The position numbers and the translations under genes are program-made. Shown piece after piece: positions 1 to 8,079 of a stretch of 64,000 bases of DNA (position 1 is its first letter; every line of letters starts with the position of its first letter). This stretch comes from Mycobacterium pinniadriaticum (GTDB lineage: Bacteria; Actinomycetota; Actinomycetes; Mycobacteriales; Mycobacteriaceae): positions 58,862-122,861 of the forward strand of contig NZ_JAPJDO010000017.1 of NCBI RefSeq assembly GCF_026242045.1, given 5' to 3'. The notes under the pieces are model-generated. The model was not told the DNA's origin. It did not search any database and saw nothing but the letters and a program-made list of their open reading frames with translations.

Positions 1-252
1 CGCCTGTGCTGCCACCGAGTCGAGCATCAATGCGGCCCCGCGGGTCTCGGCGGGCTGACCCGGATGGTCTGCCAGCCATCCGGCCAAAGCTGCGCGTGCG
101 AATGCCAGCGCGCTGTCGCCGGCGTCCAGATCCGCGTCGGCCGGTACCGCCAGGTTGTCGTCACTGAGCAGGGCCGCTGCGGCGCTGACAACCTCGCGGG
201 TTCGTTCGAGACATTCCCGGTCATCCGTCTGCCGTTGCTTGACAGCCATCAT
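1..252 (-). CDS. Hypothetical protein, 3' end outside window
   Basis: An open frame runs from two adjacent in-frame ATG codons (252 and 249) to the left edge of the window, giving at least 84 residues. A Shine-Dalgarno-like AAGGAAG lies just upstream and overlaps the stop of the aldehyde dehydrogenase gene, so the two are probably co-transcribed. The visible part is Ala/Asp-rich and looks helical, with no motif I recognise. The C-terminus is missing, so no function is proposed. Its place directly behind an aldehyde dehydrogenase suggests a small accessory role in the same pathway, which is inference only. Confidence 0.6.
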   Translation of the reverse strand, partial: MMAVKQRQTDDRECLERTREVVSAAAALLSDDNLAVPADADLDAGDSALAFARAALAGWLADHPGQPAETRGAALMLDSVAAQA

Positions 253-260
253 GAGCTTCC

Positions 261-1712
261 TTACTGGGCCGGCGGCAGGTAGATCGTCTTGTAGACCTGG
301 AAGGCGTCCAGGCCTTCGGGACCCAGCTCGCGTCCCATGCCGCTGTCCTTGATGCCGCCGAACGGAGCCACCGGTTCGTTGACGTAGTGGTTCACCCCGA
401 CCGTTCCCGACCGGACTCTGCGCGCGACGTTCGCGGCGCGATCGGTGTCCGATGACCAGACCGTGCCACCCAGTCCGTAGGCGCTGTCGTTGGCGATCGT
501 GATGGCCTCGTTCTCGTCGGTATAGGGGATGACCGACAGTACCGGCCCGAAAATCTCCTCGCGGGAAATTACGGCGTTGTTGTCGACGTCGGCGAAGACC
601 GTCGGTTCGACGAACCAGCCACGGCTTTGGTTCGCCGGCCGTGAGCCTCCGGTGGTCAGCCTGCCCTCCTGCTTGCCCTTGGCGATGTAGCCTTCGACCC
701 GGTCACGCTGGCGGCTGGAAACCAGCGGCCCGATCTTGGTCTCCGGGTCGAGCGGGTCGCCGATGGTCAGCGCCCCGGCCAAACCGGTGATGGTGTCGAC
801 GATCTCGGCGTAGCGGCTGCGCGGCGCCAGAACACGGGTGTTCAGCCAGCAGATCTGGCCGTTGTTGAGCAGCGTCGCGCCGAAGAACGACTCGATCGAT
901 CCGGCGATGTCAGCATCGTCGAGCACGATCGCGGCCGACTTGCCGCCCAACTCCAGGGTCACCGGGCGCAGCAGGCGTCCGCACGTCTCGGCGATGGCGC
1001 GGCCGGCGGCGGTGGATCCCGTGAAGGACACCTTGTCGACGCCGGGGTGCTCCACCAGGTATGCGCCGAGATCGCGGCCGCCGGGAACAACGTTGAGCAC
1101 CCCGGGTGGCAGGCCTGCGGCGGCAGCGGCCTCGGCCATCAGAAACGCGTCTAGCACGGTCTCCTCCGCCGGCTTGAGCACTACGGAGCATCCGGCTGCC
1201 AACGCTGGGGCGAGCTTGAGAAATGAGATGCCCTGCGGGACGTTCCACGGCACGATCGCCGCGACGACGCCCACCGGCTGCCGCGAGACCAGCGAGACGC
1301 CACCGAGCATGCCCTGCCGCTCCTCCTCGACCTGGATACCGTTCATCACGTCGCTGTAGTAGCGAAGCAGCAAGGGGGGGAACCCCGCCTCGAACTGTTG
1401 GGCAAGCCAGATCGGCATGCCGTTCTGCATGGACACCCGAGCCGCGGTCTCGGCGCCGCGGGCCTCGAGTTCAGCGGCGAACTGTTCCAGCACGTCGCCG
1501 CGCTCTTTGGGGTGCCAGCTCGACCAACCCGCAGGATCGTCGAAGGCTTGACGGGCGGCCGCGACCGCGGCGTCGACGTCACCCTGACTGCCGCGCGGCA
1601 CCGAACCGATGATCTCCTCGGTGGTCGGGGACTGCACGTCGATCGTTGCCGACTGGGCGGGATCCCGCCACTGGCCCCCGATGTAGAGCTGCCGGTAGTC
1701 GATTGTGGGCAT
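261..1712 (-). CDS. NAD(P)-dependent aldehyde dehydrogenase
   Basis: A 483-residue protein of the ALDH superfamily, which oxidises an aldehyde to a carboxylic acid in the cytosol. Expected active-site elements are present: PWNVP with Asn157, Lys180 in the cofactor-binding VLKPAEET segment, FTGST around 230, the general base Glu254 in LELGGK, and the nucleophile Cys288 in GQIC. The start at 1712 is preceded by GGGAGG; upstream extensions of the frame lack coding character. The gene has its own 98-bp upstream gap containing a TGGTCAGGCCA operator-like site, so it may be its own transcription unit within the regulon. From context I infer that it converts a ring-methyl-derived aldehyde to the acid that is then CoA-activated. 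Confidence 0.9.
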   Translation of the reverse strand: MPTIDYRQLYIGGQWRDPAQSATIDVQSPTTEEIIGSVPRGSQGDVDAAVAAARQAFDDPAGWSSWHPKERGDVLEQFAAELEARGAETAARVSMQNGMPIWLAQQFEAGFPPLLLRYYSDVMNGIQVEEERQGMLGGVSLVSRQPVGVVAAIVPWNVPQGISFLKLAPALAAGCSVVLKPAEETVLDAFLMAEAAAAAGLPPGVLNVVPGGRDLGAYLVEHPGVDKVSFTGSTAAGRAIAETCGRLLRPVTLELGGKSAAIVLDDADIAGSIESFFGATLLNNGQICWLNTRVLAPRSRYAEIVDTITGLAGALTIGDPLDPETKIGPLVSSRQRDRVEGYIAKGKQEGRLTTGGSRPANQSRGWFVEPTVFADVDNNAVISREEIFGPVLSVIPYTDENEAITIANDSAYGLGGTVWSSDTDRAANVARRVRSGTVGVNHYVNEPVAPFGGIKDSGMGRELGPEGLDAFQVYKTIYLPPAQ

Positions 1713-1789
1713 CCATGCCTCCCGAATCGCGTTGTGATCGCTGTCACCCACAGCGTCGCAGAAATGGACCGAAATTTCAATTGTTATTA

Positions 1790-1800
1790 TGGTCAGGCCA
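1790..1800. promoter_or_regulatory. GntR/FadR-type operator, site 1
   Basis: TGGTCAGGCCA lies 78 bp upstream of the aldehyde dehydrogenase start, in the short gap after the Rieske oxygenase gene. It matches the TGGTCnGACCA pattern found at four other promoters in the window with one mismatch in the right arm. It is flanked by TTATTA on the left, as at the fadD-like gene near 21900. The likely ligand is the FadR-family regulator encoded at 16289. Confidence 0.55.
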
Positions 1801-1810
1801 AAATGCTGCG

Positions 1811-2845
1811 TTACCGCGCGGAGGCTATATGGGGCGATCGGGCTTCCTGTCCGAGGAGGTCGTCGACGATCCGCCGCAGTCGCAAGCTGGCCAAATCGGC
1901 CTGGAACTCCACGCCGTCGCGCCACCGGTCGTAACCGGAGTGGCGGGCGGCCATCTCGAGCACGGCGGTGTCGCGCGTTGCGACGCCGGCTAGAAAGGCC
2001 TTGAGTCGTTCGGTTGACGCCGGCCTACCCAGGGCGTAGTTCCGGGAACTCACCATCACGACTCGCGTCGACGTGTCGTCGATCGGCGTGATGGCGTGCA
2101 CGCGGGTGGTGGTCAATGTTTCACCGGCGGGGGTCTCGACGTCCCAGCGCTGCAGGTGCAGAGCCGGCGAGGCGAAAGTCCCCTCTTCCGTGCGTCGATA
2201 GTCGACGTCCCGTGGCAGCCCACCGGCCTCGGCCTCCCAGTCGGTCGGACGGGCAGGCGGTAGCACGCGGGTATAGGTCACGGTGGTTTCGGTGACTTCG
2301 ACCTCACTGAAGGCGGGCATGCTGCGGATCGATGCGGGGATGTCGGCGGCATGCAGGATCGGTGCATAGCTGAAGTCCAGATAGTGCTCATGGACCATCA
2401 GGTAGTTCGCCGCCACGTCCCAGGCGGTCCGGAAACTCTCCCAACCGGCCTCGCGGACCCAAGGAACGGCCGGCGGCCGGCTGATCGCCGCGGCCCTGGG
2501 CGAGCCGGACCAGATCCAGACGAAGGGCGGGTCTTCGAGCACCGGAAAAACCCGAACCCGCATTCCCGTCGGCACCCGGTCCTGGGAGGGAATATGTGTG
2601 CAGAGGCCGTCTTGGTCGTAGGTGCAACCGTGATATCCGCAGACGAGCTGCTCGCCGTCGACGAGGCTAGGGGTCAACGGGAAGGCCCTATGCGCGCAAC
2701 GATTCTCGAAGGCTGTCACCCGTCCACTCTGACTGCGCCACAACACAACGTCTTCTGCGACCAGGCGCCGTCCGAGCGGTGTGCTTGTCACCTCGTCGAC
2801 GGTCGCGGCGACATACCAGCAGTTCCTCGGATAGTTGGCGGTCAC
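1811..2845 (-). CDS. Rieske non-haem iron oxygenase, VanA-like
   Basis: A 344-residue oxygenase component of a two-component Rieske system (vanillate demethylase/phthalate dioxygenase class). The Rieske [2Fe-2S] ligands are Cys50-x-His52 and Cys69-x2-His72. The mononuclear iron region near 150-165 reads HEHYLDFSYAPILH. Compared with the usual D-x2-H-x4-H, Asp157 and His165 are present but the first histidine position is Tyr160. His152/His154 lie just upstream and could compensate. The gene overlaps the reductase gene by 4 nt (ATGA), so the pair is translationally coupled. It would hydroxylate or O-demethylate a ring compound; the substrate is not evident. Confidence 0.82.
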   Translation of the reverse strand: MTANYPRNCWYVAATVDEVTSTPLGRRLVAEDVVLWRSQSGRVTAFENRCAHRAFPLTPSLVDGEQLVCGYHGCTYDQDGLCTHIPSQDRVPTGMRVRVFPVLEDPPFVWIWSGSPRAAAISRPPAVPWVREAGWESFRTAWDVAANYLMVHEHYLDFSYAPILHAADIPASIRSMPAFSEVEVTETTVTYTRVLPPARPTDWEAEAGGLPRDVDYRRTEEGTFASPALHLQRWDVETPAGETLTTTRVHAITPIDDTSTRVVMVSSRNYALGRPASTERLKAFLAGVATRDTAVLEMAARHSGYDRWRDGVEFQADLASLRLRRIVDDLLGQEARSPHIASAR

Positions 2846-3816
2846 AGGTCCAGCACCAATTTCGAGGTACAGCTTCGTGACACGCAGATCAGCATGACCT
2901 CTCCGGCCTCGCGCTGCTGCGCATCGAGAACCGAATCGCGGTGTTCGGGAACACCTTCCAGGACCCGGGCCTCACAGCTGCCGCACACGCCCTCGTAGCA
3001 ACTGGTGGTGATCGGGATGCCGGCCGCCTCGACCAACTCGAGGATTGAATCCTCTGCTGTCACGTTCAACGTGACACCCGACCGTTGACATACCACCTCG
3101 AACTGAGTGAGTGTGTCCGCCTGCTGCGCGGCTGTGGGCACCTTGGCGGCGAATCGCTCTATGTGCAGCGCCCCCTCCGGCCAACGTGCGCAACGCTCCT
3201 CAACCGCGTTGAGCAATGCCTCGGGTCCGCAACAGTAGACGAGCGTTCCCTTCTCGGGCTCGCCCAGCAGTGCGTCGAGATCCAGCAGGCCCTGTTCGTC
3301 CTGTGGCCACACGGTGACGCGGCCCGGATACCGATCCGCCAGGTCTTCCGCGAAAGCCATTGAGGCCCTAGTGCGCCCGCCATACAGCAGTGTCCATTCG
3401 CCTCCGGCGCGTTCGACGGTGTCGGCCATCGCCATGATCGGGGTGATTCCGATGCCGCCAGCGACAAATCGGTACCGACCCGCGTCGACGAGGGGGAAAT
3501 GGTTCCGCGGCCCGCGAACCTGCACGGCGTCGCCCTCGTGGAGTTTCTCGTGCACATGCTGTGACCCGCCCCGGGTGTTCGGATCCAGCAGCACCGCGAT
3601 ACGCCATGTGGTGCAGTCGCGCGGATCGCCGCACAGTGAGTACTGACGGGTCAGACCATCGGCGAGGATGAGGTCGATGTGGGCGCCGGGTTGCCACCGC
3701 GGCAGATCCTCGCCGTCGGGGTGAACGAGATCCAGCACCACGACGCCCTCGGCAGCGGCGCCGCGATGCCGGACGATCAGATCCGCGGTGTATTCGTGGA
3801 CGCTGGCCGTTGACAT
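2842..3816 (-). CDS. Phthalate/vanillate-type oxygenase reductase
   Basis: A 324-residue flavin and iron-sulphur reductase that passes electrons from NAD(P)H to an oxygenase. The domain order is that of the phthalate dioxygenase reductase class: a flavin-binding barrel with RQYS at 57-60, a nucleotide-binding domain with GGIGITP at 120-126, and a C-terminal plant-type [2Fe-2S] domain with Cys273, Cys278, Cys281 and Cys311. It sits 9 bp behind the P450 gene and overlaps the Rieske gene. The Rieske oxygenase is the natural partner. No separate ferredoxin gene is seen near the P450, so this protein could also feed the P450, which is inference. Confidence 0.88.
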   Translation of the reverse strand: MSTASVHEYTADLIVRHRGAAAEGVVVLDLVHPDGEDLPRWQPGAHIDLILADGLTRQYSLCGDPRDCTTWRIAVLLDPNTRGGSQHVHEKLHEGDAVQVRGPRNHFPLVDAGRYRFVAGGIGITPIMAMADTVERAGGEWTLLYGGRTRASMAFAEDLADRYPGRVTVWPQDEQGLLDLDALLGEPEKGTLVYCCGPEALLNAVEERCARWPEGALHIERFAAKVPTAAQQADTLTQFEVVCQRSGVTLNVTAEDSILELVEAAGIPITTSCYEGVCGSCEARVLEGVPEHRDSVLDAQQREAGEVMLICVSRSCTSKLVLDL

Positions 3817-3825
3817 CGTTCCCGG

Positions 3826-5163
3826 TCAGGACACCCGCACGGTCGCGGGCAAGTGCTTGAGGCCGCCCACGAAGTTGGTGTGTGTGACACTGCCCGGTCC
3901 CAATACCTCGATGGCGTCCAGCCGCGGCAGCAGCTGCTCGAACATCACTCGCAACTCCAGCTTGGCCAGGTGTTGGCCGACGCAGGTATGCGGACCGAAC
4001 CCGAAGGCCATGTGGTTGTTCGGATTACGGTCGATGTCGAAGGTATTGGGATCGGTGAACAGATCCTCGTCGCGGCAGGCCGATTGGAAGAGCGGCATCA
4101 CCCGATCGCCCTTCTTGATGAGTTGACCGTTCAGCTCGTGGTCCTGCTCGGCCCTGCGCATGAAGTGCTTGACCGGTGCGACGTAACGGAGTCCCTCCTG
4201 GATGAGCTTGCCGATCAGCGCCGGATCCGCCTTCACCCTGGCCAGCACGTCGGGATGCAACGCCAACTGCTGCAGGGTCCCCGCCAGTGTCGCCGAGGTG
4301 GTGTCGTGGCCGGCCGTGCAGATGGCCATGAACCAGCCGTAGGAATACGGAGCGGGCCAGTACTCGCCGTCAGGCGTCTTGGCCAGGGAGATCAAGGTGG
4401 CCAGATCGTCGCGCGGGTTGGCGCGCCGGTCTTCCACCAGGACATCGAAGTACTTGTAGAAGGTCTGCACGGTCGCTGCGAACTGCTGGGCCATTGCCTC
4501 GGGGGTCACCTCGACGTCGACGCCCTCGGTCTGGTGCTCGGGGTCGGCCGTGCCGAAGAACTCCTGCGTAAGCGCCATCATCTGCGGTTCGTCGGAGGCC
4601 GGCACCCCGAGCAGCGTCATGATGACGTGCAGTGGGTAGCCCAGCGCCCAGTCGTCGACGAGGTCGATCTGCTTCCCGCCCGTCGACAGCGCCTTGAGTT
4701 TCTCGATCGCCTCGTTGGCCAGTTCCCGAGTCTGGCCCTCCAGGGCTTTGAGGCGGCCCGGCTTGAAGTAGTCGAACACGATGTTCTTGACCGTGGTGTG
4801 CTCGGGCGGATCGAGGAACGGGAGCGCGTCCATCAATCGCAGGCTGCCGCCAAGGAGGCTCTTGGTGAACACGTCGCCGGCCTGGTTGGCGAGGATGGGG
4901 TTGTGCGTCCCGGGTTGGGCGCCGCCTCCGGCGGAGAACACCTCGGGCTGGAGACTCTCCACCTCTTGGATGTCGGCGTACTTACTGACCAGCCACAGGG
5001 CGTCGTATCCCTCGACCACCGCCTTGCCTACCGGCATGTTGTCGCGCATCCATTTATAGGCCTCGAAGAGCGAGGGAAGGTCGGCGTGGCCCTCCGGGAG
5101 CACGATCCGGCGCGCCACCTCGTCCGGGAGGATGGCTTCCTTGGTGTCTTGGGCGGTTGTCAC
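3826..5163 (-). CDS. Cytochrome P450, CYP108 (P450terp)-like
   Basis: A 445-residue soluble bacterial P450. Landmarks: I-helix AGHDTT at 284-289, ExxR (EGLR) at 323-326, and the haem loop FGFGPHTC with Cys394. From memory of the P450terp (CYP108A1) sequence, blocks such as YPLHVIMTLLGVP, DEPxMMxLTQxFFG, APVKxFMR and NFVGG line up closely, so I place it in or near CYP108. P450terp hydroxylates the allylic ring methyl of alpha-terpineol. The GTG at 5163 is chosen because AGAGG precedes it; the longer frame adds an Arg-rich segment with no coding character. It heads a P450-reductase-Rieske unit and probably starts the oxidation of the terpenoid ring methyl (inference). Confidence 0.85.
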   Translation of the reverse strand: MTTAQDTKEAILPDEVARRIVLPEGHADLPSLFEAYKWMRDNMPVGKAVVEGYDALWLVSKYADIQEVESLQPEVFSAGGGAQPGTHNPILANQAGDVFTKSLLGGSLRLMDALPFLDPPEHTTVKNIVFDYFKPGRLKALEGQTRELANEAIEKLKALSTGGKQIDLVDDWALGYPLHVIMTLLGVPASDEPQMMALTQEFFGTADPEHQTEGVDVEVTPEAMAQQFAATVQTFYKYFDVLVEDRRANPRDDLATLISLAKTPDGEYWPAPYSYGWFMAICTAGHDTTSATLAGTLQQLALHPDVLARVKADPALIGKLIQEGLRYVAPVKHFMRRAEQDHELNGQLIKKGDRVMPLFQSACRDEDLFTDPNTFDIDRNPNNHMAFGFGPHTCVGQHLAKLELRVMFEQLLPRLDAIEVLGPGSVTHTNFVGGLKHLPATVRVS

Positions 5164-5290
5164 TACGGACCTCTTTCCGACGTTGCCTTGAAGTGCCTGA
5201 GGGCGTGATGTAAGTCTCTGTGGACGGCGCCCGCCACGCGTCACCACTAGGTGGAGTGATTGCTACCGCTTTGGGGGTATCCGCCCCGCG

Positions 5291-5620
5291 TCAGCCGTCC
5301 GGGCAGCCCGCGTCAATCCACGCCGCGACGCGATCGATGTCCTGGTCCGAAATGGGATCGAGGTAGGCGGGCATCCGCATGATGCTGGCTCCGTCCGGCG
5401 CCGGCTCGAGGTCGGACCCGAAGGGAGCAACGCCGCGGAGGGACTTGACTAGATTGGAATTGACCCCGTCGCCGAGGGTCACCAGCTTCCGGCCGCCGAC
5501 CCTCATCTCGACGAAGCGATCCCGCGTGACGCCTCGCCAGAACGGACCGTGGGAGGACACGTCGGCGTCGGGTCCCCCGACCGAGCGGTCCAGGATGTCG
5601 ATGACATCGGTGAAGTTCAT
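5291..5620 (-). CDS. Small protein with cytochrome-c-like C-terminal segment, no haem motif
   Basis: A 109-residue protein that I do not recognise as a named family. The start at 5620 is well supported by GAAGGAAGG about 8 nt upstream. The C-terminal third (MRMPAYLDPISDQDIDRV followed by AWIDAGCP) resembles the closing helix of class I cytochrome c domains, which often read MP...LSDxDIxxIxxWIDxG. However, there is no CxxCH motif and no signal peptide. It may be a degenerate or non-haem member. It lies in the leftward cluster between an SDR and the P450, separated from the P450 by 127 bp. Confidence 0.6.
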   Translation of the reverse strand: MNFTDVIDILDRSVGGPDADVSSHGPFWRGVTRDRFVEMRVGGRKLVTLGDGVNSNLVKSLRGVAPFGSDLEPAPDGASIMRMPAYLDPISDQDIDRVAAWIDAGCPDG

Positions 5621-5646
5621 GGTTATCGAACCTTCCTTCGGTGCGG

Positions 5647-6456
5647 TCACGCTGCCGAAATCCCGCCATTGACGCTGATAGCCTGGCCGGTCAGTCGGGC
5701 GGCGCCCGGGCTGCAGACGAACACCGCCAGGGCGGCGATGTCGTCGGCATCGGGGACGCCGAGGGCGGCTTGCTTGGCGGCACTGGCGAACAGCTTGGCG
5801 CTGAATCCGTCGGAGGTGATCCGCTCGGTGGATGCGGTGCCGTGCACCAGCGACGGGGTCAGCGCATTGGCGCGGATGCCGTGGCGTTTCTCCTCGATCG
5901 CGATCGTCCGGGTGAACATGACGATGGCGGCCTTGGCAGCGCCGATCATCGCTTCCCCCGGTGTCGCCGTCTTGGCGGCGTCGGAGGCGACGTTGACGAT
6001 GATCCCGCTCCTGCGGGCGCGCATCCCGGGCAGCACCGCACTGGCCATGTGCATTGAGGGCGTGGCCAATTCGGTGAGAATGCGGCGCAGATCGGTGATC
6101 GGGATGTCTTTGAACAGCTCGGGTCTGACATCGGCGGCGGTGGTGCACATGAGGATATCGATGCCGCCGAGGACGCGGTCGGCCTCGGCGGCGACGGTGA
6201 GCGCGGCCGACGGATCGGTGGCGTCGCCGGGCAGGAACTGGCCGTCGGTGCCCAACTCGCGTAGCTGCGCGGCGGCGGCCTCGCCGCGCTCGGCGTTGCG
6301 GCCCACGATCACGACCCTGGGCACTCCGGCGTTGGCCAGGGCCCGTGCGGTGGCTAGCCCGATGCCGGCGGTTCCGCCGACGATCAGCGCGCCGCACCCG
6401 GTGAGGTCCTTGGGCGCGGGCAGTTCGTTCTCGGTCGTCACGCTGTCTCCGTTCAC
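5647..6456 (-). CDS. SDR-family protein lacking the catalytic tyrosine
   Basis: A 269-residue short-chain dehydrogenase/reductase fold. The nucleotide-binding GGTAGIG is at 27-33, the active-site Ser is at 158 and the Lys at 175. The YxxxK tyrosine is replaced: the codons read Ala-Met-Ile-Gly-Ala-Ala-Lys, placing Ile171 where Tyr should be. The NNAG motif is also altered (MCTTAAD near 103). It may be a cofactor-binding but non-classical enzyme or a regulatory subunit. GTG 6456 overlaps the upstream stop; GTG 6441, preceded by ACGGAG, is an equally good start. It is part of the long leftward beta-oxidation-like operon. Confidence 0.75.
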   Translation of the reverse strand: MNGDSVTTENELPAPKDLTGCGALIVGGTAGIGLATARALANAGVPRVVIVGRNAERGEAAAAQLRELGTDGQFLPGDATDPSAALTVAAEADRVLGGIDILMCTTAADVRPELFKDIPITDLRRILTELATPSMHMASAVLPGMRARRSGIIVNVASDAAKTATPGEAMIGAAKAAIVMFTRTIAIEEKRHGIRANALTPSLVHGTASTERITSDGFSAKLFASAAKQAALGVPDADDIAALAVFVCSPGAARLTGQAISVNGGISAA

Positions 6457-7253
6457 AGGGTGGTCCGGCAGACCACTTGGCTGCGGTTCTCGAGTTCGAG
6501 GGCGGCGATGAACGAGTCGATCTCCGCGCTGCGGATCAATGAGTTCTTGGTGGCCCGAATGCCCTCGGCGCCGTGTGCGACGATCTGCTCGGCGAGTTCG
6601 ACGGCTGCCGCCACGATCTGTTCGCCGTCGACGGGCGCGATCCGGTTGGCCAGCCCTATTCGCACCGCCTCGTCTGCCTTGACGGTTCGCCCGGTGAAGG
6701 AGATTTCGGCGGCCCGGGCCGGTCCGATCACGCGGGAGAGGTGCCAGGATGCGCCCAGTTCACCGATCGACAGCCCGACTCGCACGAAGCCCGCGCTGAA
6801 ACTCGCCGTGGGCGTCGTCAGCCGGATGTCGGCCGACAGCGCCAGCGACAACCCCCCGCCTGCGACGGGTCCGCTGATCGCGGCGATCACGGGGTAGGGC
6901 AGCGACCGCAAGCCCGCCGTTCCCGCCGAGGCGGTGTCGACGAGCTCGTTGAACTCGGGGATGGTCATCCGGGCGATCACCTCAACCTCTTGGAGGTCGA
7001 ATCCCGTGCAGAAGGTGGCGCCGCCCGCCCCGGTGATGATGAGCGCGCGCAGCGGCGCCTTCCTCAGCACGTGGGCGTACCAGGCGATTTCGCCGAACAT
7101 CTCGACGGTCTGCGAGTTCCCGCGGTCGGGCCGGTTGACCGTCATCAGTCCGACGCCTGGACGCGGCTCGGTGAAGAGCAGTGTCTTCGCTTGCCCGAGT
7201 TCGGCGACGACGTCGGCCATCGGTCGGGTGGCCACCCTGTTCCAGTCCGGCAT
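6453..7253 (-). CDS. Enoyl-CoA hydratase/isomerase family protein
   Basis: A 266-residue crotonase-fold protein acting on an acyl-CoA. The oxyanion-hole segments GAGGATFCTGFDL (near 76) and PVAGGGLSLALSAD (near 129) are recognisable. The two glutamates of true hydratases are absent (Ser136 and Ala154 occupy those places). Instead Glu165 sits in GLSIGELGASW, a pattern shared with the next gene. It is therefore more likely an isomerase, hydrolase or lyase of the family than a plain hydratase. It ends in a 4-nt overlap with the SDR gene and lies 3 bp from its paralogue upstream. Confidence 0.85.
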   Translation of the reverse strand: MPDWNRVATRPMADVVAELGQAKTLLFTEPRPGVGLMTVNRPDRGNSQTVEMFGEIAWYAHVLRKAPLRALIITGAGGATFCTGFDLQEVEVIARMTIPEFNELVDTASAGTAGLRSLPYPVIAAISGPVAGGGLSLALSADIRLTTPTASFSAGFVRVGLSIGELGASWHLSRVIGPARAAEISFTGRTVKADEAVRIGLANRIAPVDGEQIVAAAVELAEQIVAHGAEGIRATKNSLIRSAEIDSFIAALELENRSQVVCRTTL

Positions 7254-7256
7254 CGC

Positions 7257-8063
7257 TCAGCGTCCGGTGAAGTTCGGTGCGCGCTTCTCCCGGAACGCGG
7301 CCAGCGCCTCCGGCATGTCCGCACACCGGGTAAGTAGTGCCTGGCCGCGACTCTCCAATTCCAAGGCTGCGGTGAACGAGCCGATTTCGAGGTTGGACTG
7401 CAGCGCCCGCTTGGACAGCTTGATGCCGCCGGGGGAGTTGGCGCAGATCTGGGCGGCCATCGTCAGAGACCGCTCGACCAGGTTGTCGGTGCCGGTGAGG
7501 AAGTTGAGCAGTCCGAGCCGTTCGGCCTCCTCGGCTTCCACGATTCGGCCGCTAAAACATATCTCGGCGGCCTGGGCCGGCCCGATCAGCCGCGGTAACA
7601 ACCATGATGTTCCAAGGTCTCCGGCGGAGAGGCCGATCTTGACGAAGGCGGCATTGAACTTGGCCTTGGGCGAACCCAACCGGATGTCGGCCATCAGGCT
7701 GAGCGCGAAGCCGCCACCGGCGGCCGCTCCGTTGACCGCCGCGATAACCGGAACAGGTATCGCTCGGACCGCCGCGAGTGCGCGAGCGGCGCGGTTCTGC
7801 TGGTCGAACATTCCCAGCGGCGACAGGTCCGGCAGTCGTTCCGCGTCGTCGAGGTCGTATCCGGCGCAGAACCCCGCTCCCGCTCCGGTGAGGATGACGA
7901 CGCGAACGTCGTTGTCATCAGCAAAAGCACGCGCGACGCTCTCGAGCTCGTCGAACATGGTGACCGTCATGGCGTTGAGCCGGTCCGGCCGGTTCAACGT
8001 GATCATGCCGACTCCCGGGGCCGGCTCGGCCACGGTGAGTGTCTGGTACTCGCCGCAATCCAT
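7257..8063 (-). CDS. Enoyl-CoA hydratase/isomerase family protein
   Basis: A 268-residue crotonase. The start at 8063 is preceded by GAGGAG; the longer open frame upstream is antisense-like and is discarded. Oxyanion-hole segments are at 60-72 and 112-126. As in the neighbouring paralogue, the classic hydratase glutamates are replaced (Ala120, Ala139), and Asp149 lies in GLSAGDLGTSW. The two genes look like an old tandem duplication whose members have kept a different acid residue (Glu versus Asp) at the same place. Function: probably double-bond or ring rearrangement on a CoA ester; the exact reaction is unknown. Confidence 0.85.
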   Translation of the reverse strand: MDCGEYQTLTVAEPAPGVGMITLNRPDRLNAMTVTMFDELESVARAFADDNDVRVVILTGAGAGFCAGYDLDDAERLPDLSPLGMFDQQNRAARALAAVRAIPVPVIAAVNGAAAGGGFALSLMADIRLGSPKAKFNAAFVKIGLSAGDLGTSWLLPRLIGPAQAAEICFSGRIVEAEEAERLGLLNFLTGTDNLVERSLTMAAQICANSPGGIKLSKRALQSNLEIGSFTAALELESRGQALLTRCADMPEALAAFREKRAPNFTGR

Positions 8064-8079
8064 GGTTTCTCCTCGGGGC

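Noticed and set aside
3853..5208. 451-residue plus-strand frame opposite the P450 gene
   Set aside because: It mirrors the P450 codons and has no recognisable motif; the minus-strand protein carries all P450 signatures.
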